From Dipteronia dyeriana (lineage: Eukaryota > Streptophyta > Magnoliopsida > Sapindales > Sapindaceae), in contig CM065297.1 in the NCBI GenBank assembly GCA_032871835.1, positions 60,437,253 through 60,501,252 on the forward strand: a DNA stretch of 64,000 nt, in the 5' to 3' direction. Numbering within the stretch: position 1 is the stretch's first letter; each line of letters starts with the position of its first letter. Below are positions 1 through 9,620 of the stretch, in pieces. Both the position numbers and the translations under genes were made by a program. Below the pieces are notes generated by a model that saw nothing but the letters and a program-made list of their open reading frames with translations, searched no databases and was not told the DNA's origin.

Positions 1-229
1 ACATCTCACGGTCAGGCGATCGCGCAGTATGAAAACCGACCTGATGCAACATCGAGGGTAAAAACCAATGCAAGAGGGCTACCTGCTGCTTCTAGATATT
101 CACTACGACATCCTGTCTCCAGGGGTCAACAATGAACATCGTCCCGTAGTTGAGGTCGACAGTCACCAATAGCCAATGTTGGTACCCAATGTTGGTACCC
201 AATGTTGCATGGTATTAGGACCGTAAACG
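1..229 (-). pseudogene. Ulp1-like C48 protease catalytic fragment
   Basis: On the minus strand the residues HWLLVTVDLNYG, followed after a few residues by FIVDPW, match the His and Asp part of the Ulp1/SENP (peptidase C48) active site. The His codon is at 176-178 and the Asp codon at 125-127. The upstream stretch VLIPCNIG is the usual beta strand before the HW motif. The catalytic Cys would come further on, outside the window. A stop (NI-stop) follows the Asp, and an extra 13-bp repeat just before the His shifts the frame, so no active protease can be made. C48 enzymes cleave SUMO or ubiquitin-like tags; transposon-borne copies have no settled role. Confidence 0.75.
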
Positions 230-733
230 TAAATAGAAGGTGTTAAGATGTATAAATCCATTTATAACAAAAAATTACAAAACAAGTTACACTTACTGTG
301 TCAACCTCGTGCCATGGACGGCTTCGAATCGGGGCACCACCACTCACCGTTGTAAGGTCCTCATTGGTCCACCAGGACCTCTGCACATTCCATCGTACCG
401 TGGTGTTTTTCCCTGTAAGCATCACGAGGCATCATTCTCCTGTATTGGACCTACAGATAAGAGTGTACAAACATTTGATCGACAAAAAATTAGTAATGTT
501 TTACAAACTAATTTAAAAGCATACGTAATCATTACTTTTGTGAAATACTTACAAAAAATTGCATATCCAATGTATTGATCATCTAGTTGTATGCAGTCGG
601 GAATGCTCACTGACACTTATGAAGAATATGGAGGTACGCGTCCATATGTTGGGAGTATATACACGTAATAAAGTGTTAGGAGTGTATCATATCTAAAACA
701 AACATTATATAAAAAATGTCTGGTTCGTCGTAC

Positions 734-815
734 CTCATCCTTCAACTCCATGAAGTTGGTCTGCATTCGATGGAACCATGCAGCATCAACTAGTTCCAGC
801 ATGTCCACATCACGT
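734..815 (-). pseudogene. Short internal exon of the Ulp1-like gene
   Basis: An 82-bp block lies between an AG acceptor (complement of 816-817) and a GT donor (731-733). It encodes DMLELVDAAWFHRMQTNF and a few more residues. It fits between the exon ending at 900 and the distal protease exons, which are hard to resolve (about 280-620). The splice sites and reading frame support it. I cannot name a domain in it. Confidence 0.55.
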
Positions 816-899
816 CTATATTAATTTCTCATTAGCAACACAATTATTTAATTGAATAGAAGAAAACACGGCACCTTAATCGAATTTTTTTTTACTTAC

Positions 900-1060
900 C
901 TTTTCCCGTTTATGTTTTTCTTGAAGGCTTGGTAAGCATTCAACTGGTCACCGTCCACTAGTCTATGGGGATCAAAAACGTTGTTCAAAGACTGAAGTAT
1001 TACCCTCGCCCTCTTCGATCTGTATGGATCTGTGTACAGGTTCAGCAACTACCAACCGTG
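900..1060 (-). pseudogene. Exon before the Ulp1 domain
   Basis: The minus strand encodes a continuous stretch, LNLYTDPYRSKRARVILQSL then VFDPHRLVDGDQLNAYQAF, ending KKNINGK(R). It abuts a consensus donor GTAAGT at 894-899. The upper limit is approximate because the frame merges into the proline-rich repeat. This segment normally leads into the C48 protease in related plant proteins; that is an inference from architecture. Confidence 0.6.
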
Positions 1061-1062
1061 CT

Positions 1063-1345
1063 TCAGTACGTGCCTCTCCAGTCAAACTCCCTCCACTGAG
1101 GTATGTTGCGATGATGAGGTTTGTCCTCCCGAGGATGGATTGATGTAGGGGGTGGAAGGGGCGGTTGTCGATCGATCAATGGGGGCGGTGGAGGGGGAGG
1201 CTGCTGTTCGACCAATGGGGAAGGTGGAGGGGGAGGTTGATGCTCGACCAATGGGGGAGGTAGGGGAGGGGATGCTGCTCGACCAATAGAGGATGTGGAG
1301 AAGGAGTCTGTTGCTCGATCGGAGGGGGTAGTTGTCGCTCGACCA
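1063..1345 (-). repeat. In-frame proline-rich tandem repeat (about 42 bp unit)
   Basis: About five copies of a roughly 42-bp G-rich unit (on the plus strand, GACCAATGGGGGAGGTGGAG and relatives). On the minus strand it encodes repeats such as PPPPSPLVEQQPPPPPP. It lies between the linker exon and the protease exons, so it reads as a flexible proline-rich spacer. The copies at the upper-coordinate end are more diverged and change frame. Confidence 0.7.
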
Positions 1346-1730
1346 ATTCACTGCTGTAGTATGTGTAACAGGCCCTGAATCTCTTGTACGCTAGTAAGCC
1401 TTACTCTCTAAAACTGCCCATCCGGTATATAGATCCTTGGAACGACCACCAGTGCTGTCTATCTCCCCGGTATATCCATCTGTCCTGTCTCCGGGAGTAA
1501 AGTTAGGATTAAGACCAGGTGGACCATGCCGGTGCGTATGCGTTCTAATGCCCTAAAGCCTCTCGATCAATGTGAGAAACTCCAGAAGTCGCTTCTATCG
1601 ATCCTCCTCACTCTTTCGGTGTCATATCTAGCAACTCCCGATGTTGCTCATGTTGATCATCCTCACTATTCCGGAGGGCTTCACGTAACTCGTTGAAATG
1701 ATGTTCCCGAGGGGCTTGAATTCATGTCAA
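1345..1730 (-). pseudogene. Probable coding relic of the linker region
   Basis: The minus strand around 1630-1700 reads PREHHFNELREALRNSEDDQ followed by HEQHRELLDMTPKE and then a stop. The composition is charged and helix-prone, similar to the low-complexity linker between DUF1985 and Ulp1 domains. The rest of the block down to the proline-rich repeat has stops and no clear splice signals, so the limits are rough. Confidence 0.4.
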
Positions 1731-1795
1731 CATTGTTAGTACGAAAACAATGTATAGGTGGTGTTAATAAAAATGAAACTATCATCTCAACTTAC

Positions 1796-2186
1796 CTCCA
1801 CATCACGTCCAACGCCTGCACGGGAATCCTCTCTAGATGCACCAGGTCTGGGGTTGGTAAATCGAACCCTTCTATGCTCTACTCGTCGTGGAGACGGCTA
1901 AGATCCGTTAGTGTCCATGCCACTGAAACTCGGGTCCGATAGGTGAGAAGCCTCCTTATCATTGTGCCTCTCTCCCCCACCATCCTCCTCCGAACCATCT
2001 TAATGGATCCCGCCAACAGTAGTCTGATCAGGGACAAACGGAAGGTGAACCCTATCCTCCTCTACATACAGGCTCCCCCACCCCCCCGCCCCGCCCCGCC
2101 CCCCCCGCCCCTTTTTTTTTTAGGCCTGTGAAATACGGTGCTCCCTCCTTAGCTGCTGTGGGCACAATTTCCTTCCTCGCAAACAT
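1796..2186 (-). pseudogene. Linker exon with homopolymer C tract
   Basis: Bounded by an acceptor CAG at 2187-2189 (complement) and a donor GTAAG at 1791-1795. It begins MFARKEIVPTAAKEGAPYF and continues, after a C-rich tract, with VEEDRVHLPFVPDQTTVGG and an acidic Ser/Asp/Glu-rich stretch. The C-rich tract at about 2070-2112 (plus strand) breaks the frame, and two stops are present. No folded domain is recognised. Confidence 0.6.
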
Positions 2187-2259
2187 CTGAAAACTTAGTT
2201 AGAGGAATGTCATTGTAAACATAGTAACTAATATAATGATTAAAAAATTAAATAAATAC

Positions 2260-2400
2260 CCTAGCACTGAAAATCTTGGCCAGCTTTTTCCTTCTGGGTT
2301 GTTTTGTTAACTCCCACATTAACATACGAGGAGAAAGCTCCGTAACCCTCCGGGTGCCGAACTCAATGCCCAGATCGGGGATAACCTCGAAAGCAAATAT
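2260..2400 (-). pseudogene. DUF1985 C-terminal exon
   Basis: A clean 141-bp open exon (47 codons) with an acceptor at 2401-2402 and a donor GTATTTA below 2260. It encodes IFAFEVIPDLGIEFG, then TRRVTELSPRMLMWELTKQP. This is the conserved end of the DUF1985 region in plant Ulp1-type transposon proteins. It is the best preserved exon of this gene, with no stop or shift. Confidence 0.7.
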
Positions 2401-2483
2401 CTGTATTAAAGATAAGTATGATTAGAATGTCATAAATTTCGGCAACGAAATATAAAGTACATGTTGTAATTCTAAGTTCATAC

Positions 2484-3193
2484 CAATAGAGCATGCGATA
2501 GACCGTAAATGTTGTACCCCTCAACGGTATGTACAACATCGCCCTGTGATTGCTGGCTTCTCTCCTCACGTCTCCAGGGTAACACATGCTTGAGTGACAA
2601 AATAGAATGCCTATATACGTGGGCACCCTATGGGAAAGCATCGAAGGCAGTGAGGTCCTCCACCAACCGAAACTGCCGAATTAGAATCTTGAATCTTGAA
2701 TCTCTCGTCCACCCCCATCAATATCCAATTCAGCTTGTATATGAGGCACAACTTCACAACATCGTACGCCTCCTGAAACTCTCCGAGGGTAAGAACAACC
2801 CTCAACTCCTCCAATGATACCTCATCGCCTCTAGGAAAGTACCGCTGATGTATGCCATTCTCCACTGCAGCATACAGATCAGTGTCCGGTACAACTCCAA
2901 AATGTAATCCAGTGATGAGGTAAAATTCCACCTTCGAAAACCTCACCATATGGCTCCCTAATAGGAACCATATCTCATCTGTTGGCCTGGCATGGTCCAA
3001 CTCCCGCAACAACAGCCAATGGATAACACCACCGAAAAACTTCATCTCCCGGTGCATTGACATGAAATGCCCGAAATAAAACGCCATGAACCAACGTCGA
3101 TCCTCAAAAGTAAAAATGGTCTTGTCGATTCAATTTTCCCTTGAACCAATCTCCCTCTGAAGTTTTAAGGAAATCCTTCAACCTGCTCCTCAT
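2484..3193 (-). pseudogene. DUF1985 core exon, frameshifted
   Basis: The exon begins after CAG (3194-3196, complement) and ends at a GT donor at 2482-2483. It contains EIWFLLGSHMVRFSKVEF, LITGLHFG and LEELRVVLTLGEFQEAYDVV, the DUF1985 signature. The longest open part is 2611-3087. The upstream residues KTSEGDWFKGK are in another frame (one-base shift near 3120). The downstream residues (GAHVYRHSILSLKHV, then YNIYGLSHALL) come back only if one copy of a 7-bp duplication at 2685-2698 is ignored. TAG replaces an expected Trp at 2628-2630. The gene is therefore dead at this exon alone. Confidence 0.78.
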
Positions 3194-3245
3194 CTGCAAT
3201 GTCACAGAAACAATACATAAGTAAATTGGAAAAAACTCGGTTCTA

Positions 3246-3790
3246 TAAAATATATTCTCGATCCATTGATAATATTATCAATCGTTTGAAAATAATCTCG
3301 ATCATTTGAAAAATATTCTTGATCTTTTGAAAAATAATCTGGATCGTTTGAAAAATATTCTCTATCTTTTAAAAATAATCTCGATCATTTGAAAAATATT
3401 CTCCATCTTTGAAAAATAATCTCGATCGTTTGAAAAATAATATCGATCGTTTGAAAAATAATCTCGATCGTTTGAAAAATATTCTCGATCTTTTGAAAAT
3501 AATCTCGATCGTTTGAAAAATATTCTCGATCTTTTCAAAATATTCTCGATCGTTTGAAAAATATTCTTGATCTTTTGAAAATAATCTCGATCGTTGGAAA
3601 AATACTCTTGATCTTTTGAAAATAATCTCGATCGTTTGAAAAATATTCTCGATATTTTAAAAGTAATCTCGATCGTTTGAAAAATATGCTCGATTCTTTA
3701 CAAAATCTTCTCGATTCTTACTTAAAAATCCTCGATCTTGTTCCAAGAAACCTCGATTTCGCTAAAAAAATTCTCGATTTAAAAATTTCT
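3246..3790. repeat. Intronic 21-22 bp minisatellite with alternating unit types
   Basis: Around 25 tandem copies of a 21-22 bp AT-rich unit. Two versions largely alternate: AATCTCGATCGTTTGAAAAA and ATTCTCGATCTTTTGAAAA, giving a dimer of about 43 bp. It lies wholly inside the first intron of the minus-strand pseudogene (about 3197-3992). The copies degrade toward 3790. I see no coding function. Confidence 0.85.
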
Positions 3791-3992
3791 CAAAATTAAA
3801 ATTCATCGATACCCAAAACTCCATATTTCTCATCACATATTCAACCTAATTTCAAACCCTAACACAAACCACAACCATTATCAGATCTCGTTTTCAACCC
3901 TAATCTACGAATTCAATCAACAAAACACAAGTCTAACATGCAATGGCAACTTATCAATTACAAAATCGAGAAAAAAAATGAACATAAATTAC

Positions 3993-4140
3993 CTCTGTCA
4001 ATCGTAACAAATCTGGTGTATTCTCGTTCACGTTCCGTTCACTTAGCCGTTGATTCTGTTGTCGTCGGTCTCTTTCTCACTCTAGCTTTTTTCACACTAA
4101 CAAAATGATAACTTTCTATCTTTTTCAACAGTTCGGGGTG
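3993..4140 (-). promoter_or_regulatory. Putative non-coding first exon / promoter side of the Ulp1-like gene
   Basis: The minus strand has a donor GTAATTT just below 3993, after GACAGAG. This fits a short 5' UTR exon followed by the minisatellite-bearing intron. The sequence above it (to about 4260) has no ORF and should hold the promoter. No definite TATA box is assigned. The upper limit is a guess. Confidence 0.4.
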
Positions 4141-4286
4141 TTTTTGTCTGATCGAACTAAATGGTGCCTTTTAAACATACATTAGTAAAAATATGATATT
4201 TGCACAACACACCCTCAAATGGTGCCAATAATTTATCGACCCCCGCATGGCCTGTTATTGAATTCCTTTCTTTATCATATTGCTTT

Positions 4287-4415
4287 CTTGTGTGATGATC
4301 TTTAACAATAAAAATGGACTATTTTGCTAACTAGTTAAAGAGATGGGTCCCAATGACTTTGTAAATCTTTTATTGGAAGGCTCTTCATTTATATTGTTAA
4401 AGAGCATCACACATG
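4287..4415. mobile_element. MITE-like inverted-repeat element (about 129 bp)
   Basis: The left arm CTTGTGTGATGATCTTTAAC at 4287-4306 continues to 4309. It is the reverse complement, with two mismatches, of the right arm at 4393-4415, giving 23-bp arms. The interior is AT-rich and non-coding. Size and structure match a miniature inverted-repeat transposable element. No clear target-site duplication was identified, so the superfamily is not assigned. Confidence 0.6.
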
Positions 4416-5074
4416 TATTATCGTAAGCATACAAGGTTTTTGGCATTATAAGAGTTGACAGAGTCTCATTTTGGACCAGAGGAAAGCAGTTGCTGATTTG
4501 AAGGAATTAAACACAAAATGAGCCATCATTTGTAAAACATTGAGTTGAAGTAGGAGGTGTGATCAAGATCTACATCTTGTTTCCAATCCATGACCAGTTC
4601 TTATTTCTTTTGTTTTAGTTTAATCTTAAATATGTCTTTCTAATTTAATGTATAATATTTCTGTATGTGTGTTGATTTTAGATTTTTATGTATAATATTT
4701 CTGTAAATTACGAACATTTATTTTCCTAAAGTTCGATTCATATCTTATGTTGATGTAGTTCAAAGATTAAAAACAGATAAATGTTATAATATATGATTTA
4801 TGATGTTGTAATCTCTTTTAAACTAGGGCTTTTTAAAACTTTAGTTAGAGATGTAGTTATAGTATCTTATGGTGCAACAATACATGTAAGAAATTTTATG
4901 ATTTTTTTTTTGTTTTTCTCTCACGGCAGGTTAATTTGAGTTTTAATTGCTCCTTCATATAAGTTATCATCTTGTGATGTTCTAAACCTTAATAATAGGA
5001 TTTTGTGCTACTGAAAACTTGGGATAAGTTAACGAACTAAGGGGATGGTGTTATGTTTTTCTTATTTCGACATC
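4416..5074. other. Non-repetitive flank, no gene recognised
   Basis: AT-rich sequence with stops in all frames and no domain-like peptide. It is the left flank of the gypsy insertion and continues at 40458-40638 once the nest is removed. It could be intron, UTR or intergenic DNA of an unrecognised host locus. Confidence 0.4.
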
Positions 5075-5079
5075 ACCTG

Positions 5080-5898
5080 TGTTATATGTATATTTTATTG
5101 AATGTACATGTCACTGACAGGTAAGACAATCCCTTAAAAATACTGTCAGATGGGCATCCGAGCTGGCAATTAGAAGACACCATCCAAGACATCACTAAAG
5201 AAACAAGAACCCGAGTAAGTCTGAACACGGGTACTCCGCACATTATGTTCTACTTCGGACAGTTCGAGAAACCCGAGTAAAGAAGTTACGTAGTAGACCT
5301 GAGAATCATGCTCCAATATGTAAAACATCCATGTCAAAAGAGTCTCTAGAAGAATAAAACACTAAATAGGAAACAAATCCCAAATCAGGCAACAACTCTG
5401 CTATTCTAGAAGACTACACATCGATAAGGAAATAAGTCCTAAACGGACTATGCCACCAGAATCCCATTAAGATTCAAACTCGATCTTCACAAGATCTCCG
5501 GAAAAGAAAAGAAGATAAAGACAATTTCAACAAGCAACCAGTCTTAATTAAAATACAATTCCCTTTCCTTACTTGTACAACAAGGATTAGGGTTCTATAC
5601 GCATATAAATAGGTCCCCAATCTCATTGTAATAGAATATAGGGAGAACGATAACGACAGACACAAGAGAGAGGCAAGAGAGATCGAGTGGTGTAATTCTT
5701 TGTTTAAATAGTTGATTTGGCTTGGTTGTGCATTCAACAACCTGTTGATGTTTATTCGATCATCGGAGTTTTACCGTGTAAAATCGTGTCAGTATCACTT
5801 TAATTGCATTCTCTTTCTCTTTCTCTTTCTCTTTTGACAGATCATAACCAAGTCCAAAGTTGTTGACTTTCTCATCCATCGAGAAATCGACGTCAACA
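5080..5898 (+). repeat. 5' LTR of the outer gypsy element
   Basis: This 819-bp LTR begins TGTTATATG and ends CAACA. The part from 5117 onward is repeated at 39678-40452. A TATA-like TATAAAT lies at 5604-5610, and a (TTTCTC)n tract near 5810-5835 has more units than in the 3' copy. ACCTG precedes the start and also follows the 3' LTR. Confidence 0.92.
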
Positions 5899-5899
5899 A

Positions 5900-5915
5900 T
5901 TGGCGCTAAAAGGAG
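5900..5915 (+). other. Primer-binding site region of the outer gypsy element
   Basis: TTGGCGCTAAAAGGAG starts two bases after the LTR end. The TTGGCGC core is usual for gypsy primer-binding sites copied from tRNA 3' ends, but the rest diverges from the canonical form. Confidence 0.55.
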
Positions 5916-5942
5916 GGCACGAACCTCCGATCTGTTTAAGCA

Positions 5943-6011
5943 ATGGCTGGTAGCGGAAGCAAAGACAGTTCCAGGGACATCCAGAAATCTCTAGATAATG
6001 CTCATATAGGC
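5943..6011 (+). pseudogene. gag start of the outer gypsy element (first 23 codons)
   Basis: ATG at 5943 begins MAGSGSKDSSRDIQKSLDNA and runs to codon GGC ending at 6011, where Copia-A interrupts it. The frame continues without shift at 24517 (KTTQDPTITTRNQP) once the insertion and one copy of TAGGC are removed. This proves the insertion point and sets the gag start. Confidence 0.85.
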
Positions 6012-7564
6012 TATAAGTTCCTTAGTTTTTGATTAGCTCATTTCGTTGACAACCACATTTTGGGATAAATATGTAAGGGTAGTTTAGGTCATCATTGCTC
6101 AAGTCCTCTTTCAAGCATCAAAGGTAAAATCACTTGCTTAATTTATTTGAAGAGATTTAGTGCACACACTCACTCTCATACATGTTTTTGATCACTTTGC
6201 ATTTGTGGTTAATTGTCTTGATTGTGTGCCTAATGTTGTTATCTCTTGCTTGTTTGAATTGATTGCATATTGTGATTAAAATGTCATATCATGTTAGGCT
6301 TTAGGATGCATTCCCTTTACCTCTTTTGTCTTGCATGAATTGTGTGTGTTGGGAAGGTGGTGAGCAGTGCTCTACTCGAGCAGCGCCCTCACCAGCGCTA
6401 ACACCAGCGCAGCTTTCCAGTGGTGTGTCGCCGGTGGTGCACTGGTCGTCATGCGCGCCAACACCAGTGCAGCTTTCCAGTGTTTTATCACTGGTGGTGC
6501 ACTGGTCGTCATGCACACCTCACCAGCACAACTTGTCCAGTGGTTTGTCGCTGGTCGTGCACTACTCGACCAGCGAGACACCAGTGCACATTACGTTTTT
6601 TGGTCAGTTTTGGCCAAAACGACGTAGCTTCACTTTAGGCTTCATATAAATATACCATCTTCTTCCCAACTCGTTTTTAGAGCTTCCTAACCTATTTTTA
6701 AGAGAGAGATAATGTTCTTCAGAGAGATAACGTTCTTCAAAGAGAGAAGCTCCAAGAAGCCATTTTTACTCAACCATCCTTAAAATCCAAATCATCAAGC
6801 ATCTTTCAAGCATGAGTTCTTATGTGTTCATGACTAGGTAATCTCTACATGTTCTAGACTTTATGTTTTCATTACTAAGACATGTATACCTAGGGTTTTA
6901 TTCTTTATTGCATATTAATTGCTTGCATGTATGTTTAATTGCTTTTATGACATGCTTGTGTTTTGATTGTTGGTTAAGATGCATTAATTTGTGATAGCTA
7001 GCATTTAGGACGATTTTACCCTTCTAGCTAATTCTTCATGCCTTTGCATTTAGAACATTGATATCTATGATTTGCTTTAATTGTCATTATTAATCCTAGA
7101 TAAGCATGAATGTCTTGACCTAGCATTTTTACATATTGAATATTCTTGCATATTCACATAGGTTGCCATTATCTCTTCATTGTTGATTTAGCTTGTGGCT
7201 AAGTGGTTAGTGCATAAGGCTAGTGATCCAAAACCACTATTAAGGCCCATTGGGTAGAGTGAAATGGTTAGTAACTGGAAGGTTAGACGGGAGGTCAACC
7301 TAGGTTGTAAACTTTTACTCAATAGTGGATTTTGAGGATCAAGGGTGGCGCTCTAAACAGCCCATAGTTTTTCCCTTTTGGAGGGTTTCCACGTATATAT
7401 TGCGTGTTGTTTTTTGTTTTATGTTTGTTGTCTTTTATTTGAATATTTAAGTAGAATGGGTTAGAATTGTTAATATTGATTAATTCGCAAAATTAGTAAT
7501 CTATCGAATTAAAACCTATTCACCCCCCTCTAGGTTATAGACACACACTTTCCATGGAATTTCA
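6012..7564 (+). repeat. 5' LTR of Copia-A
   Basis: A 1553-bp LTR, repeated with minor changes at 23005-24511. A promoter-like TATAAATA lies at 6645-6652, just after a GC-rich tandem repeat (6370-6590). It ends GGAATTTCA two bases before the primer-binding site. Confidence 0.92.
6370..6590. repeat. GC-rich 57-60 bp tandem repeat in the Copia-A U3
   Basis: About three and a half copies of a unit containing ACCAGYGCAGCTTTCCAGTG and GGTGCACTGGTCGTCATGCG. The copies are rich in ACCAGCGC and GCGCTGGT-like inverted motifs. The same array is present in the 3' LTR at 23370-23595. It sits upstream of the TATA box, where LTR enhancers usually lie. The long open frames on both strands here come from the repeat, not from genes. 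Confidence 0.8.
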
Positions 7565-7566
7565 AT

Positions 7567-7581
7567 TGGTATCAGAGCTGG
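7567..7581 (+). other. Primer-binding site of Copia-A
   Basis: TGGTATCAGAGCTGG, complementary to the 3' end of initiator methionine tRNA, the usual primer of plant copia elements. It directly follows the 5' LTR. Confidence 0.9.
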
Positions 7582-7703
7582 TGCCTAGATATACTTAGTT
7601 GATCCGTGCATTGTGTATGTCTTACCTTGTGCATTTTGGTTTTTTGCATTTTGTGTGTTGCATTACATTTGCATCTTCATATCATTTATTACCCTCAAAC
7701 ACT

Positions 7704-9360
7704 ATGAGTGGAAACGGAAATAGTCATGAGGGAGCCTCAAGCACAAGACCCCATTTGCTCAATGGGGTGAATTATGCTACTTGGAAGGGCGAGATGGAAG
7801 CCTATCTTTGCAAAATAGATGACCGTGCTTGGATGGCTATTAAAGACGGTTATACTCCTCTAACAGTGACCACTGATGATGGTGTAGAAGCTCCTAAGCC
7901 CAAGTCTAGTTGGAGTACTCAAGAGTTTGAAGCATCCAAGTGGAACAACAAGGCTATGCATGCCATCCTTGTGTTGTGGACGATAATCAATACAAGTTGG
8001 TCCAAAACACTAGGATTGAAAAAAAGGCCTGGGACATTCTTCAAACGGCACATGAGGGAACCGAGGTAGTCAAGGACTTAAAGCTCCAAGTCCTCCAAAT
8101 GTAATTTGAGATGATTAGTATGGAGGAGAATGAATGCTTCAATGACTTCCAAGTGAAGTTGATAGATATTTTCAACCAAAGCCATCAACTTGGTGACCCA
8201 TATTCGGATAAGAGGGTCAAGCAAAACATTATGAGGTCACTTCCGTCAAGGTTCGAATCAAAGGTGACGGCACTTGAAGAGAATAGTGAGTACAAGAATA
8301 TGAAGCCAAGTGAAGTCATTGGAAGACTTCTAGCTTATAAGTCAAGATAGAACACCACACCTACACCTACACCTCCGAAGAAGCAAAAGAACATTGCCTT
8401 GAAGACCACCAAGGTTGAAGAAGAGAAGGAGGACTCAGATGAAGAAATAGCCCTCATGGTTAAAAGATTCAAGAAATTTATGAAGTTTGAGAGGAAAGGA
8501 TTTGGGTCCAAGGTAAAGGAAGTGAAAAAGAAAAATCCTTTCAAGAAGATGGAAAAGTCTCAGGAAAGTGACTCCAAGAAGGGCATTCAATGCTATGAAT
8601 GCAGTGGTTTTGGTCACATTGCTCCAGAATGTGCAAATTTGAAGAAGAAGAAAGGGAAGGCAATGGCGGCTACTTGGAGTGATAGTGAAGACTTAGAAGA
8701 GGAAGAAAAATCTTCGGATGATAAAGATAGAGTTGCCAACTTCATTGCCTTCACAACATATCATAATGGCAAGGAAGTTGTGAGTGATAAGGAAGAAATA
8801 AGTGACTCTAGTGATGAGAGTACCTCTTCTAACTATAGATTTGATATTGATAAGGAAATGGACTATGTAGACTTTATGAAGTTTTTTGAAAAGTCTAGAT
8901 TGAAAAAGAAGAAGGAGATTCAAGAGTTGAAAAAGGAGAACCTAGAGTTGACTTTCAAGATTACTAACTTGAGTGAGAAGTTAAAAAGGGGAAAAGAGTT
9001 AGAAGAGAGTTTAAAGTTGGAGCTTGTGATCACTAAGAAGAGTGAAGAAAACTTGAAGATTGAGCTTAGGGAAGCGAAAGAATTGGTTGCCAAGATAACA
9101 TCCGAAACCGAGAGACTTGACAAGATGCTATCATGTGGGGATAGTCCTAGTGATAAAACGGGTTTAGGATATGTGGAAGGCAATGATGCCACTTTCTTGA
9201 AGAAGACCATCTTTATCAAGAGTCAAGAGGATAAAGAGACTCAAGGTTCACACCAACAAATGAGATCGAATGAAGTTGGAGAATCATCAAAGCAATCTCA
9301 AATGAAGGCTCAAACAAATTCTCAATCTAAAGCTCATCCACCAAAAGGCTAGAGCTCATC
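7704..9360 (+). pseudogene. Copia-A gag, broken
   Basis: The start ATG at 7704 gives MSGNGNSHEGASSTRPHLL, then NGVNYATWKGEMEAYL, the usual copia gag N-terminus. A frameshift near 8000-8020 (KAWDILQTAHEGTE is in another frame), a stop after VLQM near 8101 and a stop at 8348-8350 interrupt it. The longest open piece, 8399-9352, holds the zinc knuckle CYECSGFGHIAPEC at about residue 65, an acidic stretch and a long Lys/Glu/Leu coiled coil (about 165-245). Gag forms the virus-like particle and binds element RNA; this copy cannot make a full one. Confidence 0.88.
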
Positions 9361-9620
9361 AAACAAGACCACAACCTCCAAAGAGCTTTCAAAGTCAACA
9401 AAGGATCCTTCATTCACAACCAAAAGGGAGAATTAATTTGGCTCAATCACAAAGGTTCTTTCAAGGAAGAGATTCTGCTCAACATCAAAGGACAACTCAA
9501 AGGAGAGAGAAGTCTTCCATGCTTTCACAAGGATATGGTATGAATTCTTAATTTACTCTCATTTGTCATTATTGTGGTGTTGAAGGTAACATAAGGCCGA
9601 ATTATTTTAAATTTATTAAG

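Larger units (their letters stand above)
1..4140 (-). pseudogene. Degenerate multi-exon DUF1985 / Ulp1-like (peptidase C48) gene
   Basis: Seen: reading the minus strand downward from about 4140, there is a non-coding first exon, a DUF1985-type block (2484-3193 joined to 2260-2400), an acidic linker exon (1796-2186), a proline-rich repeat (1063-1345) and a Ulp1-like catalytic fragment at the window edge. Several junctions have good GT/AG signals. Known: DUF1985 proteins joined to Ulp1-like SUMO-protease domains are plant-specific families, often carried by Mutator-like (Kaonashi-type) or CACTA transposons. Breaks: a one-base shift near 3120, a 7-bp tandem duplication, a stop at 2628-2630, and a 13-bp tandem duplication before the protease His. 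Inference: a decayed transposon-captured or host gene whose 3' end lies left of the window. I searched for no terminal inverted repeats outside it, so the carrier is unproven. Confidence 0.8.

Noticed and set aside
1943..2131. Plus-strand frame rich in Pro
   Set aside because: Shadow of the minus-strand linker exon and its homopolymer C tract.
3246..3790. Regular short repeats that could suggest a CRISPR array
   Set aside because: Units are contiguous and degenerate without unique spacers, in an intron of a plant pseudogene.
6301..6649. Several overlapping open frames on both strands
   Set aside because: They arise from the GC-rich tandem repeat in the Copia-A LTR and recur in the 3' LTR; no protein family fits.
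7567..7581. Possible tRNA gene piece (TGGTATCAGAGC)
   Set aside because: It is a primer-binding site complementary to a tRNA end, directly after an LTR; no tRNA fold around it. The same holds at 20048, 33958, 49619 and 54437.
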